NCBI GenBank assembly: GCA_965215705.1
Contig: CBDCEE010000014.1
Span: forward strand, 1-64,000
From: JAAXPZ01 sp965215705
Lineage (GTDB): Bacteria; Campylobacterota; Campylobacteria; Campylobacterales; Sulfurovaceae
Direction: 5' to 3'
Length of the DNA: 64,000 nt
Shown here: piece after piece, positions 27,701 to 37,421 of the stretch
How positions within the stretch are numbered: position 1 is the stretch's first letter
Layout: each line of letters starts with the position of its first letter
Notes under the pieces: generated by a model
What the model was told of the DNA's origin: nothing
The model's database searches: none
Seen by the model: only the letters and a program-made list of their open reading frames with translations
Position numbers and translations under genes: made by a program

Positions 27701-30700
27701 GTGGAGGAGATATCACTGTTAGCGCAGGTACCTTTGATCACAGTGACAATGCAGTCATGCAAAGTGTCGGTGATACCCGTATCCAGGTAAACAGTATGAA
27801 TCATAGTGACAGTACGCTGCTTGCAGAGGGTGTAGAGATCAGCACACAGACACTGAATAACACCCGAGGAGCCATACAGGGTACAGCAGATGTCACAGTA
27901 GATACAGAGGCACTGGATAATAACCAGGGACTTCTCAAGGCTAATCAGGCATTGACCATTACTGCCACAGGAGATCTGGATAATACACAAGGAAGCCTCT
28001 ATAGCGGTAGCGGTACGAGAGTCACTTCGCAAGGTCTCAACAATGCCAATGGATTTATCGGTTCGGCTCAAGCAGTCTCTCTGGATACTACGGTACTAAG
28101 CGGAGACAACGGTACCATCTCGGGAGATGGGGTAGAGATGCATACCGTGACAGTCAATGCCAATAATGCCACGGTTCAGTCTACAGGCAGCCTGGATCTG
28201 AGTGCCAGTGGGGATGTGACATTGACAGAATCTGCAGTCATTGCCAATAATGGCGTACATGTGACTGCCAAAGATACCAATCTGGATGGCAGTACTCTCT
28301 ATAGTGCGCATATGGGTATGACGCTTCACAGTACCTCTCTGGATGCGACAGACAGCTATATGCAAGCAGCCACCACCCTCAAAGTAGAGGCATCAGAAGA
28401 TATAGAACTCTCAGGAAGTACGCTGAAGGGTACAGAGGTGATACTCTCGACCCCTCAACACCTTCAGGCAGAGGGTACAGATATTGTTGCAGGCAGTACA
28501 ATAGAGATCCAAGCAGATAGCTTGGAGCATACCAATGGTCAGTTTGTAGCGGAAGGGGATCTCAATGTCACCGTCACCCATACCTTGCGCCAGGATCAGA
28601 GTCTTTGGATCGGATATAACAGCCTGAATATCCATAGTCAAACCCATAGCATAGAGGGTAACAGTACCCTCTATGGGGCAAAGGGAATAGTGCTTGACAG
28701 CAGTGAGAGGCTAGAGGTGACAGAGGATTCACGCCTCATCACAGATGGCAATCTCACCGTGACCACAGATGCGCTACATCTAGACAATGCCTCACTCTAT
28801 GCACAACAGCATGCCCAGATCACAGCAGCGCATATCACCAATCGCCATAGCAACAGTATCACCTCTGACAATGCCGTGATCCAGACCCGGACACTGGACA
28901 ATACAGACAGTAACCTTACTTCTGCGGGCGGTACCCTCAGTATCCATACCAGTGACACACTCAACAATCAGCATGGTCTACTCTCTGCCAATGGTGATCT
29001 CATCATCAATGCCCAAAGCCTAGATACCAGAAACGGAGATATCGAAGCGGGCAATACCCTGGATGTCACCTCACATCATATGCAGATAGAGGATTCTAGA
29101 TTCTTCGCAGGTGATCGTCTGGCTGTGATCAGCAATATCAGCAGTATCGATGCAGGCACACAGTTTCTCTCACTGAACTCCATGGATCTACGCTTTGATG
29201 GAGGGCTCACCAACCATGGAGAGATCACCTCTAACAATATCTATGGCGGAGAGACCAACATCACCGTGCAGGGAGATCTGAACAATGAAGCCCATATCAC
29301 TGTCAATGGTACACTCAACATTAAGACCGACAACCTCAATAATAACCTGCATGATACCAATGCTTCCATTAAAGGCAGTGGATATAGTACTCTCACGCTC
29401 ACTGGAAATCTGAATAACGCTGGCTTCTTAACCTCAAGATGGGATCTCAATATCTCCGCCCAGAATGTGACCAACACAGGGGGGATCGCTGCAGGCAGAG
29501 ACCTCACGATAGAGAGCTATACCCTGCATAATTACAATACGCTCTTCTCCAGTAGAGATATGAACCTCTATATCAGAGATCTGCTGAGCAATCATGAAGA
29601 TGCCGTGATCTACGCAGGTCAAGACCTTACTATTGCTAAAAATGCTGCTGGGGATAAAACCACTAGAATAGAGAATCTTGCAGCTAGGATTGAGAGTGGG
29701 CGGGATATGAATATCTCGGCGGTGACGTTGGAGAATATTGGTACCGTCAATATTGATTATGAAATCTATTACTATAACACTATCACTGAACAGAACATGA
29801 CGCGAGCGGAGATGGAAGCATGGATTGCTGAGAGAGATGTTGACAAAGGCAGAGGGGGCATTAGTAATTCGTTTGTTAATGATTGGCTCAGAGCTAATGG
29901 ACTCTATGATAGGGTAACAGAATTACATGGAAATGAAGTGAACTATGGCCGTGATGGTCGTAACCCTAATACAGAAAGCTGGATAGAGTTTATTACACAG
30001 GTAGAGAACAGATCATCTACCACGCCTACAATAATCAATAGTGGTAATAATGCCTTTTTCAATATCGACAATGTTACCAATCGAAATGGTAATATTTTAG
30101 CAACGCATAATATGGTATTTAATGTTATAAATTTAGATAATACTCCTTCACAAGTAAGTATAGATATTAACCATACTACTCATGTGTTTACGTGGGACTT
30201 TGATGCTGGCTGGGGCTCTAAGCGTACAGATTTTTGGAATACCTATGCTGCACCAGTCACTGTAGACACCACCCAAGTCGGGGGCACCTCCCAGATCCTA
30301 GCAGGTGGCACCATCACAGGCACCATCGATACCCTCAACAACGGTGATATCCAAGAGCATGCCACTGTCGATGCCCCCAGCTGGACAGAGCCATTACCTG
30401 ATACTGAGACTGAGACCACCACAGCTGATCAGGTAGCCCACACCAGCACAGATACCACCGTTACACAAGATACCACCACCACACAAAACCATACCCTCAC
30501 CAATGCTACCCAAGACAGCGTAGAGAACCATGAAGGTACCTTAGCCGAAGGGCAAACGGTACAGACTCAAGATGCCCAGTCCTTTACGGTGGAAACTCAG
30601 ACGCAAGAGGGTGTAGAAAACAGTGGGAATACGATAGCCCAAGGGCAAACGGTACAGATCCAAGATACCCAGTCCCTTACGGTAGAGACTCAGACGCAAG

Positions 30701-33700
30701 AGGGTGTAGAAAACAGTGGGAATACGATAGCCCAAGGGCAAACGGTACAGACTCAAGATGCCCAGTCCCTTACGGTAGAGACTCAGACTCAAGAGGGTGT
30801 AGAGAACCAGGAAGAGACCTTAGCCCAAGGGCAAACTGTGGATACCCAGACCACAGAGGTAGCCATAGCAGAGACCCCCACAGCACCAGAGACAGAGCCA
30901 TTGCCTCTAGCCCCTACCCCTATCGTCTATGAGCCAGATCCGGAGCAGATCTCGCTGCCTGACAATCCTTATGGTCTCTATGTGACCAATCCGGAACCTT
31001 CAGGTCCGCTCATTGAGACCAATCCGGAGTATACAGACTATGGCAACTATGTGAGTTCTCAGTATATGCTCGATCGCCTAGGCTATGATGGAGAGGTGCA
31101 GACCAGGCGCTTGGGTGATGCGATGTATGAGACTCAGCTGATCCGTGATGCGATCATTGCACTCACAGGACAGCGTTTTATCGGAGGGGCTACGGATGAT
31201 ACCCAGCAGTATCAAGCCCTCATGGACTCCGGTGTCAACTATGCCAATGGCATCCAGCTGGAGCTGGGTGTAGAGCCTACTCCAGAGCAGCTCAAACTGC
31301 TCAAAGAGGATATCGTATGGCTCGTAGAGCGTGAAGTGCAGGGACAAAAGGTACTTGTACCCGTCCTCTACCTCGCCCATCAGTATGACAAACCAAGTGG
31401 TGCGAACATCCATGCCAACAGTATGGATCTGACCGTTACCAATGGTCTTGGTAACAGCGGCTCCCTGAGTACGCGCAGTGACATGACCCTGCGTGCAGGC
31501 AGCGTGACCAATGCCAGAGGAGAGATCAATGCAGGTGGCAATATGAATATCGCTACCGTGGGCGATATCAAAAACCTCTCTGGCTCTATCAAAGGTGGCT
31601 CCGTAGTCCTCTCTAGCCGTGAGGGTGATATCGTCAACCAGACCCTCACCAAAGGTATAGATGTTACCCACACTGTAGGGAGTGAACACTATACCTTTAC
31701 CGATAAGACCGCTACGATCACCGCCACCAAAGGCGGTATGCGTCTGGATGCAGGGCATGATATCAAAAATATCGGTGCAGATCTCAGTTCTGCGGGTAGT
31801 ATGGCTCTGGTTGCGGGCAATGATGTCACTATCCAAACCATCAAAGACGAACGAAGTCATGACTATCAGTTTGGTAATGGATTTATCAAAGGAGAGAGCA
31901 TTACCCATACCCAGTCTAACATCCAAGCAGACGGTCTGCTCGATATCTCTGCAGGCAACAACGCCAACCTGGAAGCCGTCAAGATCCAAGCAGACAACAC
32001 CCGTATCACCGCCAACAACCGTGTCAACCTCACTGCGGTGGTCGACAGCAAGCTAGACCAGAGTCACTTTACAGACAGTGGGTTCCTCTCAAAAAGCTCC
32101 CGTACCGATATGACCCTCACCCAGTCGGTCAAAGGCACCACGATTGATACAGATACCCTCATCATTGAGGGCAAAGAGGGTGTAGGGCTGGAGTCTGCAC
32201 AGATTACTGCTGGCAATGCAGCCTCCATCAGCTCCAAGAGGGGAGATGTGGACTTCACCGCTGCGTCTTATACCAATGCCTCCTTCCATGAGGAGACCAG
32301 CTCCTTCCTCGGAGGGCTCTTTAGCTCTCGGAGTGTAGACTCCTTGAGTGAGACCAAACTGGCTGACTCTGCCACCAAAGCTCAGAACCAGATCGTAGTC
32401 AAGGGAGAGAATATAGCCCTCACCGCCACTGACCTCTCGACCGCCAATGGCAATATCTACCTCCAGGCAGAGGACACGGTCACCATACAGGCTGGTATGG
32501 AGTCCAAGACAGAGCAGCATATCCGTGAAAAGTCAGGACTCTTCCAGGGCGGTCACCTCTGGCAGATGAAAAAGGATGAGACGGCTACCTATGATGAGAC
32601 TGCCAAAGCCAGCACTCTCCATGCAGGTGCCGTACCAGCAGGTTCTGCAGAGCTGAAGAGCCCGTCACCCGTCCATCCCACAGGAAGACCGGTATCAGGC
32701 AGCAATCCGGAGCAGTGGGCAGCAGCTACCAAGACAGCACAGGCCTCTGCTGAGCCGGAGAAAGAGGATCAGCCTACAGGCTCGGTCATCATCGATGCGG
32801 GCAGTGCCGAGGTGATAGGCTCTACCATCCAAGCCGCAGACCATATCCTCGTCGATACGGATGTAGGCTCGATCACTGTCACCGAAGCCAAAGAGCAGCA
32901 TGGACGCAAAGAGCTGCATGAAGAGCTCAATATCGACCTCACCCTAGGGGTCAAGACAGGCAATGGAGGAGTTGGTATTACCGTAGCCTCTGCTACCTAT
33001 GACAAAGAGGCGCTCGATGAACAGTCCACTAGCTCTGCGAGTTCCACACTCCAAGCAGGGGGCACTGTACAGCTCACCTCTGTAGAGGATATCAAGATAC
33101 AGGGCTCAGATATCACAGCAGGCGGAGATGTCACGCTCGATGCCCAAGGCGATGTCTCTATCACCGAGGCCACAGACAGTATGCACTCCACTACTGATGA
33201 GACCCATATCAAAGCAGAGCTCTCTATCGGCGTACAGAATGAAGCAGCCCATGCAGCTACCGCAGCCAAAGGTCTATCAGATGCGACCAAAGATCTCCAG
33301 CGAGCCAACCGTGCCCTCTCCAAATACAAAGAGAAGCTCGCCCAGTATAAAGCAGACTACGAAGCAGGGATCATCTCTCCAGAGGATTACCAGGAGGCCA
33401 AAGATGACCTCAAATACTATCAGCTCAATGTCGCTATGGCGATCAAAAATGAAGCCTCTGCTGCCAAAAATGCAGCCTCTGCGGCACAAGGCCTGGCAGC
33501 TTCAGGTATGACAGGAGGCTTTACAGGTGGCGTGACCCTGGATGTAGAGGGATCCCAGACCCATAGCACTGCTGAGGCTACCTCCTCTACGGCTAGCCAT
33601 ATCGTAGCAGGCAACGACATCACTATAAAAACTGGCCAGACCCAAGCAGACGGCACCCGTGATACCACAGGCTCCAGTACCACCATCCAAGGCTCCCACC

Positions 33701-36177
33701 TCGATGCAGGCAACGGCATCACGGTAGATACAGGAGATCTCTCCATCACTGCCAGCCGTGATACCACACGAAGTAATAGCAGTACCAAATCAATGAGTGC
33801 TAGTATGACCATCGGTACAGGAGGCATCACAGGTGGTAGTATCGGTGGCGGCTTTAGCAAAGACCGCTCCAAAGGCACCACCTATACCAACGCCACCCTC
33901 AACGCCAATACCCTCACCCTCAACACCAGTGGTGATGCCAGCATCCGTGGCGCAAACCTACACGCCACTGAAGCCACCACCCTCAACATAGGTGGAGACC
34001 TAGAGGTAGCCTCCTTGCAAGATAGAAACAGCCACAACAGCGTAGGTATCGATGCGAGTGTAGGCTTCTCTACAGACACAGATAAACAAGGCACCAAGAC
34101 AGGTCAGACCACCACCGCCTCTGCCAACTATAACAGCAGTAACGGTAACTATATCGCAGTGACCAACCAAACAAGCATCACGAGTGATGGCAAGGTCAAC
34201 ATAGATACCAAAGGCAACACCCACCTAGCAGGTGCCCTCATAGAGGGAGAGGAAGCCACAAACATCACCACAGCCACACTCACCACTGAGGATATACATA
34301 ACAGAGCAGATTATAACTCCATGAGTGTAGGAGCTACTCTCACCCACTCCACCTCTCCTGACAAAGCCAAAGACAATGGCATCAGTCCCAACATAGGACT
34401 CCCACAAGATGTAGACAAGAGCAGTACCACCCATACTGCCATCGCAGAGAATACAGTCATAAACATCACTGACAAAGACAAGCAGACCCAAGACACAGAC
34501 AGCATCAGCAGAGACACAGAGCACGCCAGCTACACCATGACGCAGATCAACACCGAAGTGCTAGACATCAGAGCAGGCATCTCCCAAGACCTCTCCAAAG
34601 ATGGCTTCAAAGCCGTAGGAGACCTAGCCATGAGAGAGGGCTGGGAGGATGGCAGTGCAGAGAAGACCCTGGCTCATGCAGCCATGGGAGCAGTCGTAGC
34701 AGCTGTAGGCAATGGTGACGCTCTAGGCGGAGCCCTGGGAGCTGGAGCCGCAGAAGCAGCCAGACCAGCCACAGCAGATGCAGATGAGGGTACACAACAA
34801 ACAGTATCCGCCATAGTAGGAGCCATAGCAGGTGGTGGGACTGGTGCTAGTACGGGTAGAGATGGGGAGGAGTATAATAGGCAGTTGCATCAAAGAGAAA
34901 TTGCCCTCATCAAAGCCAATGCCCAAGCCTTTGCAGACCAGCACAAAGACATGAACTATGAAGAGGCTCTTAGAATCCTCAGCTCTACAGCCCTAGCAGG
35001 AGTGGACAGTGAACACGCCAATCGCTTTGGGGTAGATGCAGAGGCACAAGCCTTTTTGCAAGACCTAGCAGAGCAGAATGGTGGCGTAGCCTTTGTAGCA
35101 GATGGAGACACTAGAGTACAGCATATGTTTAACGAGACTGACAGGTCACTCTATAACAACCATGCTGTCAATGCCAACGAGCTCTTTACTGATGGAGCGA
35201 GGGAGGTATATGATGCAGGATACAAAGACAAACATCCCAACACAAACCAAAGCTACTATGCCAATACCCTAGCAAACCTAGCCACTGGAAGCAAAGATCT
35301 CGCCAATGAAGGACAGGAGATCTACCAGCAGGTTGTTATTAATGCAGCAGAACTAAGTAATGATACTACCCTCTCAGATAAGCAGAGAGACAAACTCAGA
35401 AACAACTCCCAAGAGGGTGTAGTGCATGGGATGAACTACGGGGCTATTGATCGAGATGAAGTGAGTATCACAGGAGACAATGAGCTTAGTCGTATCTGGC
35501 AAGGAAGTCTAATCGACGGTCAAGGTGCTATCAATATGATGATAGGGGGCAAAGCGGCCTCGGTCGTCCTCGGAAAGAATGGCACTTCAAGAGTCACTAT
35601 TGGTGGCAAGACAACCATGCTCTCGAAAGCTGAAACTAAGGCGATACTAGAGTCTAATGGCAAGGTGAATCATAATACAGGGTTGCATGAGAGGATAAAT
35701 GGTAAAAAGCCAAAAGCCAATCTACCCAATGGATACAAGTATAATAAAGATGGTAATGTCATCACGCCAGAAGGGCAAACCCTAACAAAAGGGACTTTCA
35801 CTACGCCAAGTGGAAGAACTTATGACCATTATGGTAGAGAGATTGATATGGATTTGAAATTTGAAGTAAAAAATCACAAAACAGGTGTTGTAAAAGAATA
35901 CACAAATAGGGAATGGATGAGTAATGGAAAAGGTAGAAATCCTTATGTACTAGATAGCACAGGCAAGCCTGTTCCTACAAATCAGCACCATAATGAACAA
36001 AGGGCAAGTGGCCCCATATTGGAATTAGAAGCCCCTAAACATACAAGTGACACTAAAAACTTACACCCATTTGGAAATGAGAAAAATCCATATGATCCAG
36101 TAAATGATCGTAAGTCTTGGGATAAAGATAGAGAGAGTATTAATAATCAACGAGCTGAACAGCTTAATACTAATTAA
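24736..36177 (+). CDS. Filamentous haemagglutinin-like exoprotein (TpsA) with C-terminal toxin candidate
   Basis: The 3,813-residue protein has an N-terminal signal region and a TPS secretion domain (about 35-270) with the NPNGI motif (about 138). Long beta-helical repeats fill the middle, including a duplicated 406-residue block (about 471-1187) and three to four 31-residue repeats (about 1929-2035). Residues about 3330-3400 (GDALGGALGAGAAEAARP, then YNRQLHQREIALIKANA) resemble the pre-toxin region of contact-dependent inhibition proteins; no VENN motif is seen. The last 150 residues end with QHHNEQRASGPILELEAPKH, then LHPFG, resembling HNH/Endo VII (LHH/GHH) nuclease toxins. It is secreted by the upstream transporter and followed by an immunity gene. 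Confidence 0.88.
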   Translation: MFTSSDRKKQTLSLIISTLFIFQPIIVAAGGVKVDTTRSGNTFTDTSRSGVPIVNINTPNGSGVSHNTYIEFNVPTQGLILNNSEVETQTQTAGYIGGNRNVRNGSASLILNEVSGTNRSHLDGQMEVAGPSADVIVANPNGITVNGGSFINIPHATLTTGKVGFDNGRPTYEVEHGDILIEGKGLDATSTKELKLYTKALKLNAKLHGNSVDVVTGINDIDANGRVTVKDSSGKSRPAFSIDSTALGGIYANKIRLIGTQKGVGVNLPSEILAQESLQISSDGKIILGKVRVKNHASIQSHRGSIKINEGIHANSLDLEALTFIALYGNSGAETNVWLKSDTLYNYGLLASGVTEQFEELHSGLLHLGVATKIDNYGVLYGADGVILDTKVFVNNTQAELIGDNIEVNATQSLGNTGNIKADQVTIVTQSMQNSGLIYSESSSNVVSQSLDNTEGTITAKADNTLTVEQTLTNTKGTLYAGEDLTVTTKELSGAEGSIIAKGELRVTATEGMDVSRGYLEGNGTTLSTQTLTANEATLLSYETLSIDSTRMQADGSSIQAAGDVTIEATDTLSQSHDSLLYSGGDITVSAGTFDHSDNAVMQSVGDTRIQVNSMNHSDSTLLAEGVEISTQTLNNTRGAIQGTADVTVDTEALDNNQGLLKANQALTITATGDLDNTQGSLYSGSGTRVTSQGLNNANGFIGSAQAVSLDTTVLSGDNGTISGDGVEMHTVTVNANNATVQSTGSLDLIASGDVTLTESAVIANNGVHVTAKDTNLDGSTVASVNDALILKTEALTAEQAVLQAKGDLDLNSKGSQNLTKAELLGENIALHATGTVTTREGYVKADESLTIDAQNLDNAEGTLAGLQHTALTIDHTLTNTKGTLYAGEDLTVTTKELSGAEGSIIAKGELRVTATEGMDVSRGYLEGNGTTLSTQTLTANEATLLSYETLSIDSTRMQADGSSIQAAGDVTIEATDTLSQSHDSLLYSGGDITVSAGTFDHSDNAVMQSVGDTRIQVNSMNHSDSTLLAEGVEISTQTLNNTRGAIQGTADVTVDTEALDNNQGLLKANQALTITATGDLDNTQGSLYSGSGTRVTSQGLNNANGFIGSAQAVSLDTTVLSGDNGTISGDGVEMHTVTVNANNATVQSTGSLDLSASGDVTLTESAVIANNGVHVTAKDTNLDGSTLYSAHMGMTLHSTSLDATDSYMQAATTLKVEASEDIELSGSTLKGTEVILSTPQHLQAEGTDIVAGSTIEIQADSLEHTNGQFVAEGDLNVTVTHTLRQDQSLWIGYNSLNIHSQTHSIEGNSTLYGAKGIVLDSSERLEVTEDSRLITDGNLTVTTDALHLDNASLYAQQHAQITAAHITNRHSNSITSDNAVIQTRTLDNTDSNLTSAGGTLSIHTSDTLNNQHGLLSANGDLIINAQSLDTRNGDIEAGNTLDVTSHHMQIEDSRFFAGDRLAVISNISSIDAGTQFLSLNSMDLRFDGGLTNHGEITSNNIYGGETNITVQGDLNNEAHITVNGTLNIKTDNLNNNLHDTNASIKGSGYSTLTLTGNLNNAGFLTSRWDLNISAQNVTNTGGIAAGRDLTIESYTLHNYNTLFSSRDMNLYIRDLLSNHEDAVIYAGQDLTIAKNAAGDKTTRIENLAARIESGRDMNISAVTLENIGTVNIDYEIYYYNTITEQNMTRAEMEAWIAERDVDKGRGGISNSFVNDWLRANGLYDRVTELHGNEVNYGRDGRNPNTESWIEFITQVENRSSTTPTIINSGNNAFFNIDNVTNRNGNILATHNMVFNVINLDNTPSQVSIDINHTTHVFTWDFDAGWGSKRTDFWNTYAAPVTVDTTQVGGTSQILAGGTITGTIDTLNNGDIQEHATVDAPSWTEPLPDTETETTTADQVAHTSTDTTVTQDTTTTQNHTLTNATQDSVENHEGTLAEGQTVQTQDAQSFTVETQTQEGVENSGNTIAQGQTVQIQDTQSLTVETQTQEGVENSGNTIAQGQTVQTQDAQSLTVETQTQEGVENQEETLAQGQTVDTQTTEVAIAETPTAPETEPLPLAPTPIVYEPDPEQISLPDNPYGLYVTNPEPSGPLIETNPEYTDYGNYVSSQYMLDRLGYDGEVQTRRLGDAMYETQLIRDAIIALTGQRFIGGATDDTQQYQALMDSGVNYANGIQLELGVEPTPEQLKLLKEDIVWLVEREVQGQKVLVPVLYLAHQYDKPSGANIHANSMDLTVTNGLGNSGSLSTRSDMTLRAGSVTNARGEINAGGNMNIATVGDIKNLSGSIKGGSVVLSSREGDIVNQTLTKGIDVTHTVGSEHYTFTDKTATITATKGGMRLDAGHDIKNIGADLSSAGSMALVAGNDVTIQTIKDERSHDYQFGNGFIKGESITHTQSNIQADGLLDISAGNNANLEAVKIQADNTRITANNRVNLTAVVDSKLDQSHFTDSGFLSKSSRTDMTLTQSVKGTTIDTDTLIIEGKEGVGLESAQITAGNAASISSKRGDVDFTAASYTNASFHEETSSFLGGLFSSRSVDSLSETKLADSATKAQNQIVVKGENIALTATDLSTANGNIYLQAEDTVTIQAGMESKTEQHIREKSGLFQGGHLWQMKKDETATYDETAKASTLHAGAVPAGSAELKSPSPVHPTGRPVSGSNPEQWAAATKTAQASAEPEKEDQPTGSVIIDAGSAEVIGSTIQAADHILVDTDVGSITVTEAKEQHGRKELHEELNIDLTLGVKTGNGGVGITVASATYDKEALDEQSTSSASSTLQAGGTVQLTSVEDIKIQGSDITAGGDVTLDAQGDVSITEATDSMHSTTDETHIKAELSIGVQNEAAHAATAAKGLSDATKDLQRANRALSKYKEKLAQYKADYEAGIISPEDYQEAKDDLKYYQLNVAMAIKNEASAAKNAASAAQGLAASGMTGGFTGGVTLDVEGSQTHSTAEATSSTASHIVAGNDITIKTGQTQADGTRDTTGSSTTIQGSHLDAGNGITVDTGDLSITASRDTTRSNSSTKSMSASMTIGTGGITGGSIGGGFSKDRSKGTTYTNATLNANTLTLNTSGDASIRGANLHATEATTLNIGGDLEVASLQDRNSHNSVGIDASVGFSTDTDKQGTKTGQTTTASANYNSSNGNYIAVTNQTSITSDGKVNIDTKGNTHLAGALIEGEEATNITTATLTTEDIHNRADYNSMSVGATLTHSTSPDKAKDNGISPNIGLPQDVDKSSTTHTAIAENTVINITDKDKQTQDTDSISRDTEHASYTMTQINTEVLDIRAGISQDLSKDGFKAVGDLAMREGWEDGSAEKTLAHAAMGAVVAAVGNGDALGGALGAGAAEAARPATADADEGTQQTVSAIVGAIAGGGTGASTGRDGEEYNRQLHQREIALIKANAQAFADQHKDMNYEEALRILSSTALAGVDSEHANRFGVDAEAQAFLQDLAEQNGGVAFVADGDTRVQHMFNETDRSLYNNHAVNANELFTDGAREVYDAGYKDKHPNTNQSYYANTLANLATGSKDLANEGQEIYQQVVINAAELSNDTTLSDKQRDKLRNNSQEGVVHGMNYGAIDRDEVSITGDNELSRIWQGSLIDGQGAINMMIGGKAASVVLGKNGTSRVTIGGKTTMLSKAETKAILESNGKVNHNTGLHERINGKKPKANLPNGYKYNKDGNVITPEGQTLTKGTFTTPSGRTYDHYGREIDMDLKFEVKNHKTGVVKEYTNREWMSNGKGRNPYVLDSTGKPVPTNQHHNEQRASGPILELEAPKHTSDTKNLHPFGNEKNPYDPVNDRKSWDKDRESINNQRAEQLNTN
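26146..27077 (+). repeat. 932-bp direct repeat, copy 1, inside the exoprotein gene
   Basis: This segment recurs at 27364-28295, offset 1,218 bases (406 codons, in frame). By eye I find only three base differences, so the duplication is recent or kept alike by gene conversion. An assembly artefact is possible at such repeats. Confidence 0.9.
27364..28295 (+). repeat. 932-bp direct repeat, copy 2
   Basis: Second copy of the block at 26146-27077. After this copy the sequence changes to a unique stretch, while copy 1 is followed by a unique 286-base spacer, so one unit is repeat plus spacer. Confidence 0.9.
30520..30840 (+). repeat. 93-bp tandem repeats inside the exoprotein gene
   Basis: Units begin at 30520, 30613, 30706 and 30799, each 93 bases (31 codons), with core peptide QGQTVQTQDAQSLTVETQTQ. 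Gln/Thr-rich linkers of this type usually form a flexible segment. Confidence 0.85.
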
Positions 36178-36188
36178 GGAAAATAAAA

Positions 36189-36677
36189 ATGTTATCACAA
36201 AAAGTTGTTAATAAAATTTTAGAAGATGGGCTTTACTTTGATGATGAATTTGATTTTGAAAAAAATGAAGTTGTTCTGACAAAAGAGTCCAGAGAATGGT
36301 TTAATCGTGAGTTTGGCATAAAAAATACTGATTCTGCTTTCGTAGATTTTTATTCTTTTGTTATTGGACCTTCTGGTAATGGCGGGCAATTATTTGATTT
36401 GGAACAAATTGTAGAAGATTATCAAAATCCATTCTGGATAGAACAATACCCAAATCTCACAGAGAGATATCTGCAAATATCCTCTATAGAAGGAGAAGGT
36501 AGCTATTTTTATGATAAAGATACCGATGCAGTCTATGATGTAGATTGGGGAGAGATGGATGATTTTGTAGCAGGCAACTTGGAACCAAAATGGAAAAGCT
36601 TTTATGATTTCTTGGAGTGGTACTACAGCGAGGATGATGATGTCCTGCCCGAAACGACCGAAACACCACCCCGCTAA
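36189..36677 (+). CDS. SUKH (SMI1/KNR4)-like immunity protein
   Basis: The 162-residue acidic protein starts 11 bases after the exoprotein with an AAGGA ribosome site. Its C-terminal half (SYFYDKDTDAVYDVDWGEMD, then FYDFLEWYY) matches the SUKH pattern, a frequent immunity fold paired with HNH/Endo VII toxins. It should protect the producing cell from the exoprotein's C-terminal toxin. Cytoplasmic; a strong terminator follows. Confidence 0.75.
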   Translation: MLSQKVVNKILEDGLYFDDEFDFEKNEVVLTKESREWFNREFGIKNTDSAFVDFYSFVIGPSGNGGQLFDLEQIVEDYQNPFWIEQYPNLTERYLQISSIEGEGSYFYDKDTDAVYDVDWGEMDDFVAGNLEPKWKSFYDFLEWYYSEDDDVLPETTETPPR

Positions 36678-36714
36678 AAAACAGGTAAAATTTCAAATAT
36701 TTCACCTGTTTTTC
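36676..36714 (+). terminator. Rho-independent terminator of the secretion operon
   Basis: AAAAACAGGTAAAA (about 36676) pairs with TTCACCTGTTTTT (36701-36713), and the stem ends in a T run. It overlaps the immunity gene stop. Confidence 0.8.
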
Positions 36715-36850
36715 TAACTTTTCTTACAAAATATCCACTAAAACCCGCTCCAATATTCACCACAAGTGTAAAAATGCAACAGATTTGACACAAGTTTGCA
36801 TAGCTCTCCTATCAAACCTACGGTCAATCAAAAAAAGTTCATAGTGTTTA

Positions 36851-37400
36851 ATCTTCCCCGGGAATAATTCCCCGACCCTTGGGTCGAAACCTTGTGCTAT
36901 AATGTGGGATGGAGAGAGAAGATCAACATATTTACAAGAGTCATAATAAGACGTTGTTGCTGTATCATTTGGTATTTCCTGCAAAATACCGAAAGGCGGT
37001 ATTCGATCAAGAGGTAGATCAGACCCTCAAAGAGGTGTGTTTGGGGATCAGTGACCGGTATGAAATACATTTTGTTGAGATAGGGAACGATAAGGATCAT
37101 GTTCATTTTTTGGTTCAGAGTGTTCCCGCATTGTCGGTCACAAGAATTGTGACCATCATCAAAAGTATTACGGCACGAGAGATATTTTCCAGACACAAAG
37201 AAGTTAAGAAAGTATTGTGGGGCGGGAACCTGTGGACGAGCGGGTTTTATGCAAACACAGTAGGGATGTACAGCAATCAGGAAGTGATCAGGAAATATAT
37301 CCAAAATCAGGGACAGGATGAAAAAGAGTACACTCAACTACACGAAGGGCAGTTAACATTTGAGTTTTGATGAAGATACCCCGACCCTTGGGTCGGGGAG
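36851..37400 (+). mobile_element. IS200/IS605-family element
   Basis: One Y1 transposase gene is flanked by end hairpins sharing CGACCCTTGGGTCG at 36873-36886 and 37381-37396 (the right one extended to a 9-bp stem). Exact ends are uncertain. The right hairpin could also terminate transcription. Confidence 0.75.
36909..37370 (+). CDS. tnpA: IS200/IS605 Y1 transposase TnpA
   Basis: The 153-residue HUH nuclease has HVHFLVQS (metal-binding H-x-H) and a C-terminal catalytic tyrosine in SNQEVIRKYIQNQG. It moves single-stranded DNA between hairpin ends. Length is normal; no accessory TnpB gene is present. Confidence 0.9.
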   Translation: MEREDQHIYKSHNKTLLLYHLVFPAKYRKAVFDQEVDQTLKEVCLGISDRYEIHFVEIGNDKDHVHFLVQSVPALSVTRIVTIIKSITAREIFSRHKEVKKVLWGGNLWTSGFYANTVGMYSNQEVIRKYIQNQGQDEKEYTQLHEGQLTFEF

Positions 37401-37421
37401 CTTCATTATTTCATTTGTTTA

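Noticed and set aside
26314..28071. Two identical 179-residue antisense frames
   Set aside because: They are shadows of the 932-bp duplication within the exoprotein gene and follow its codon pattern.
30541..30792. Antisense repeat-rich frame
   Set aside because: It is only the reverse reading of the 93-bp tandem repeats.
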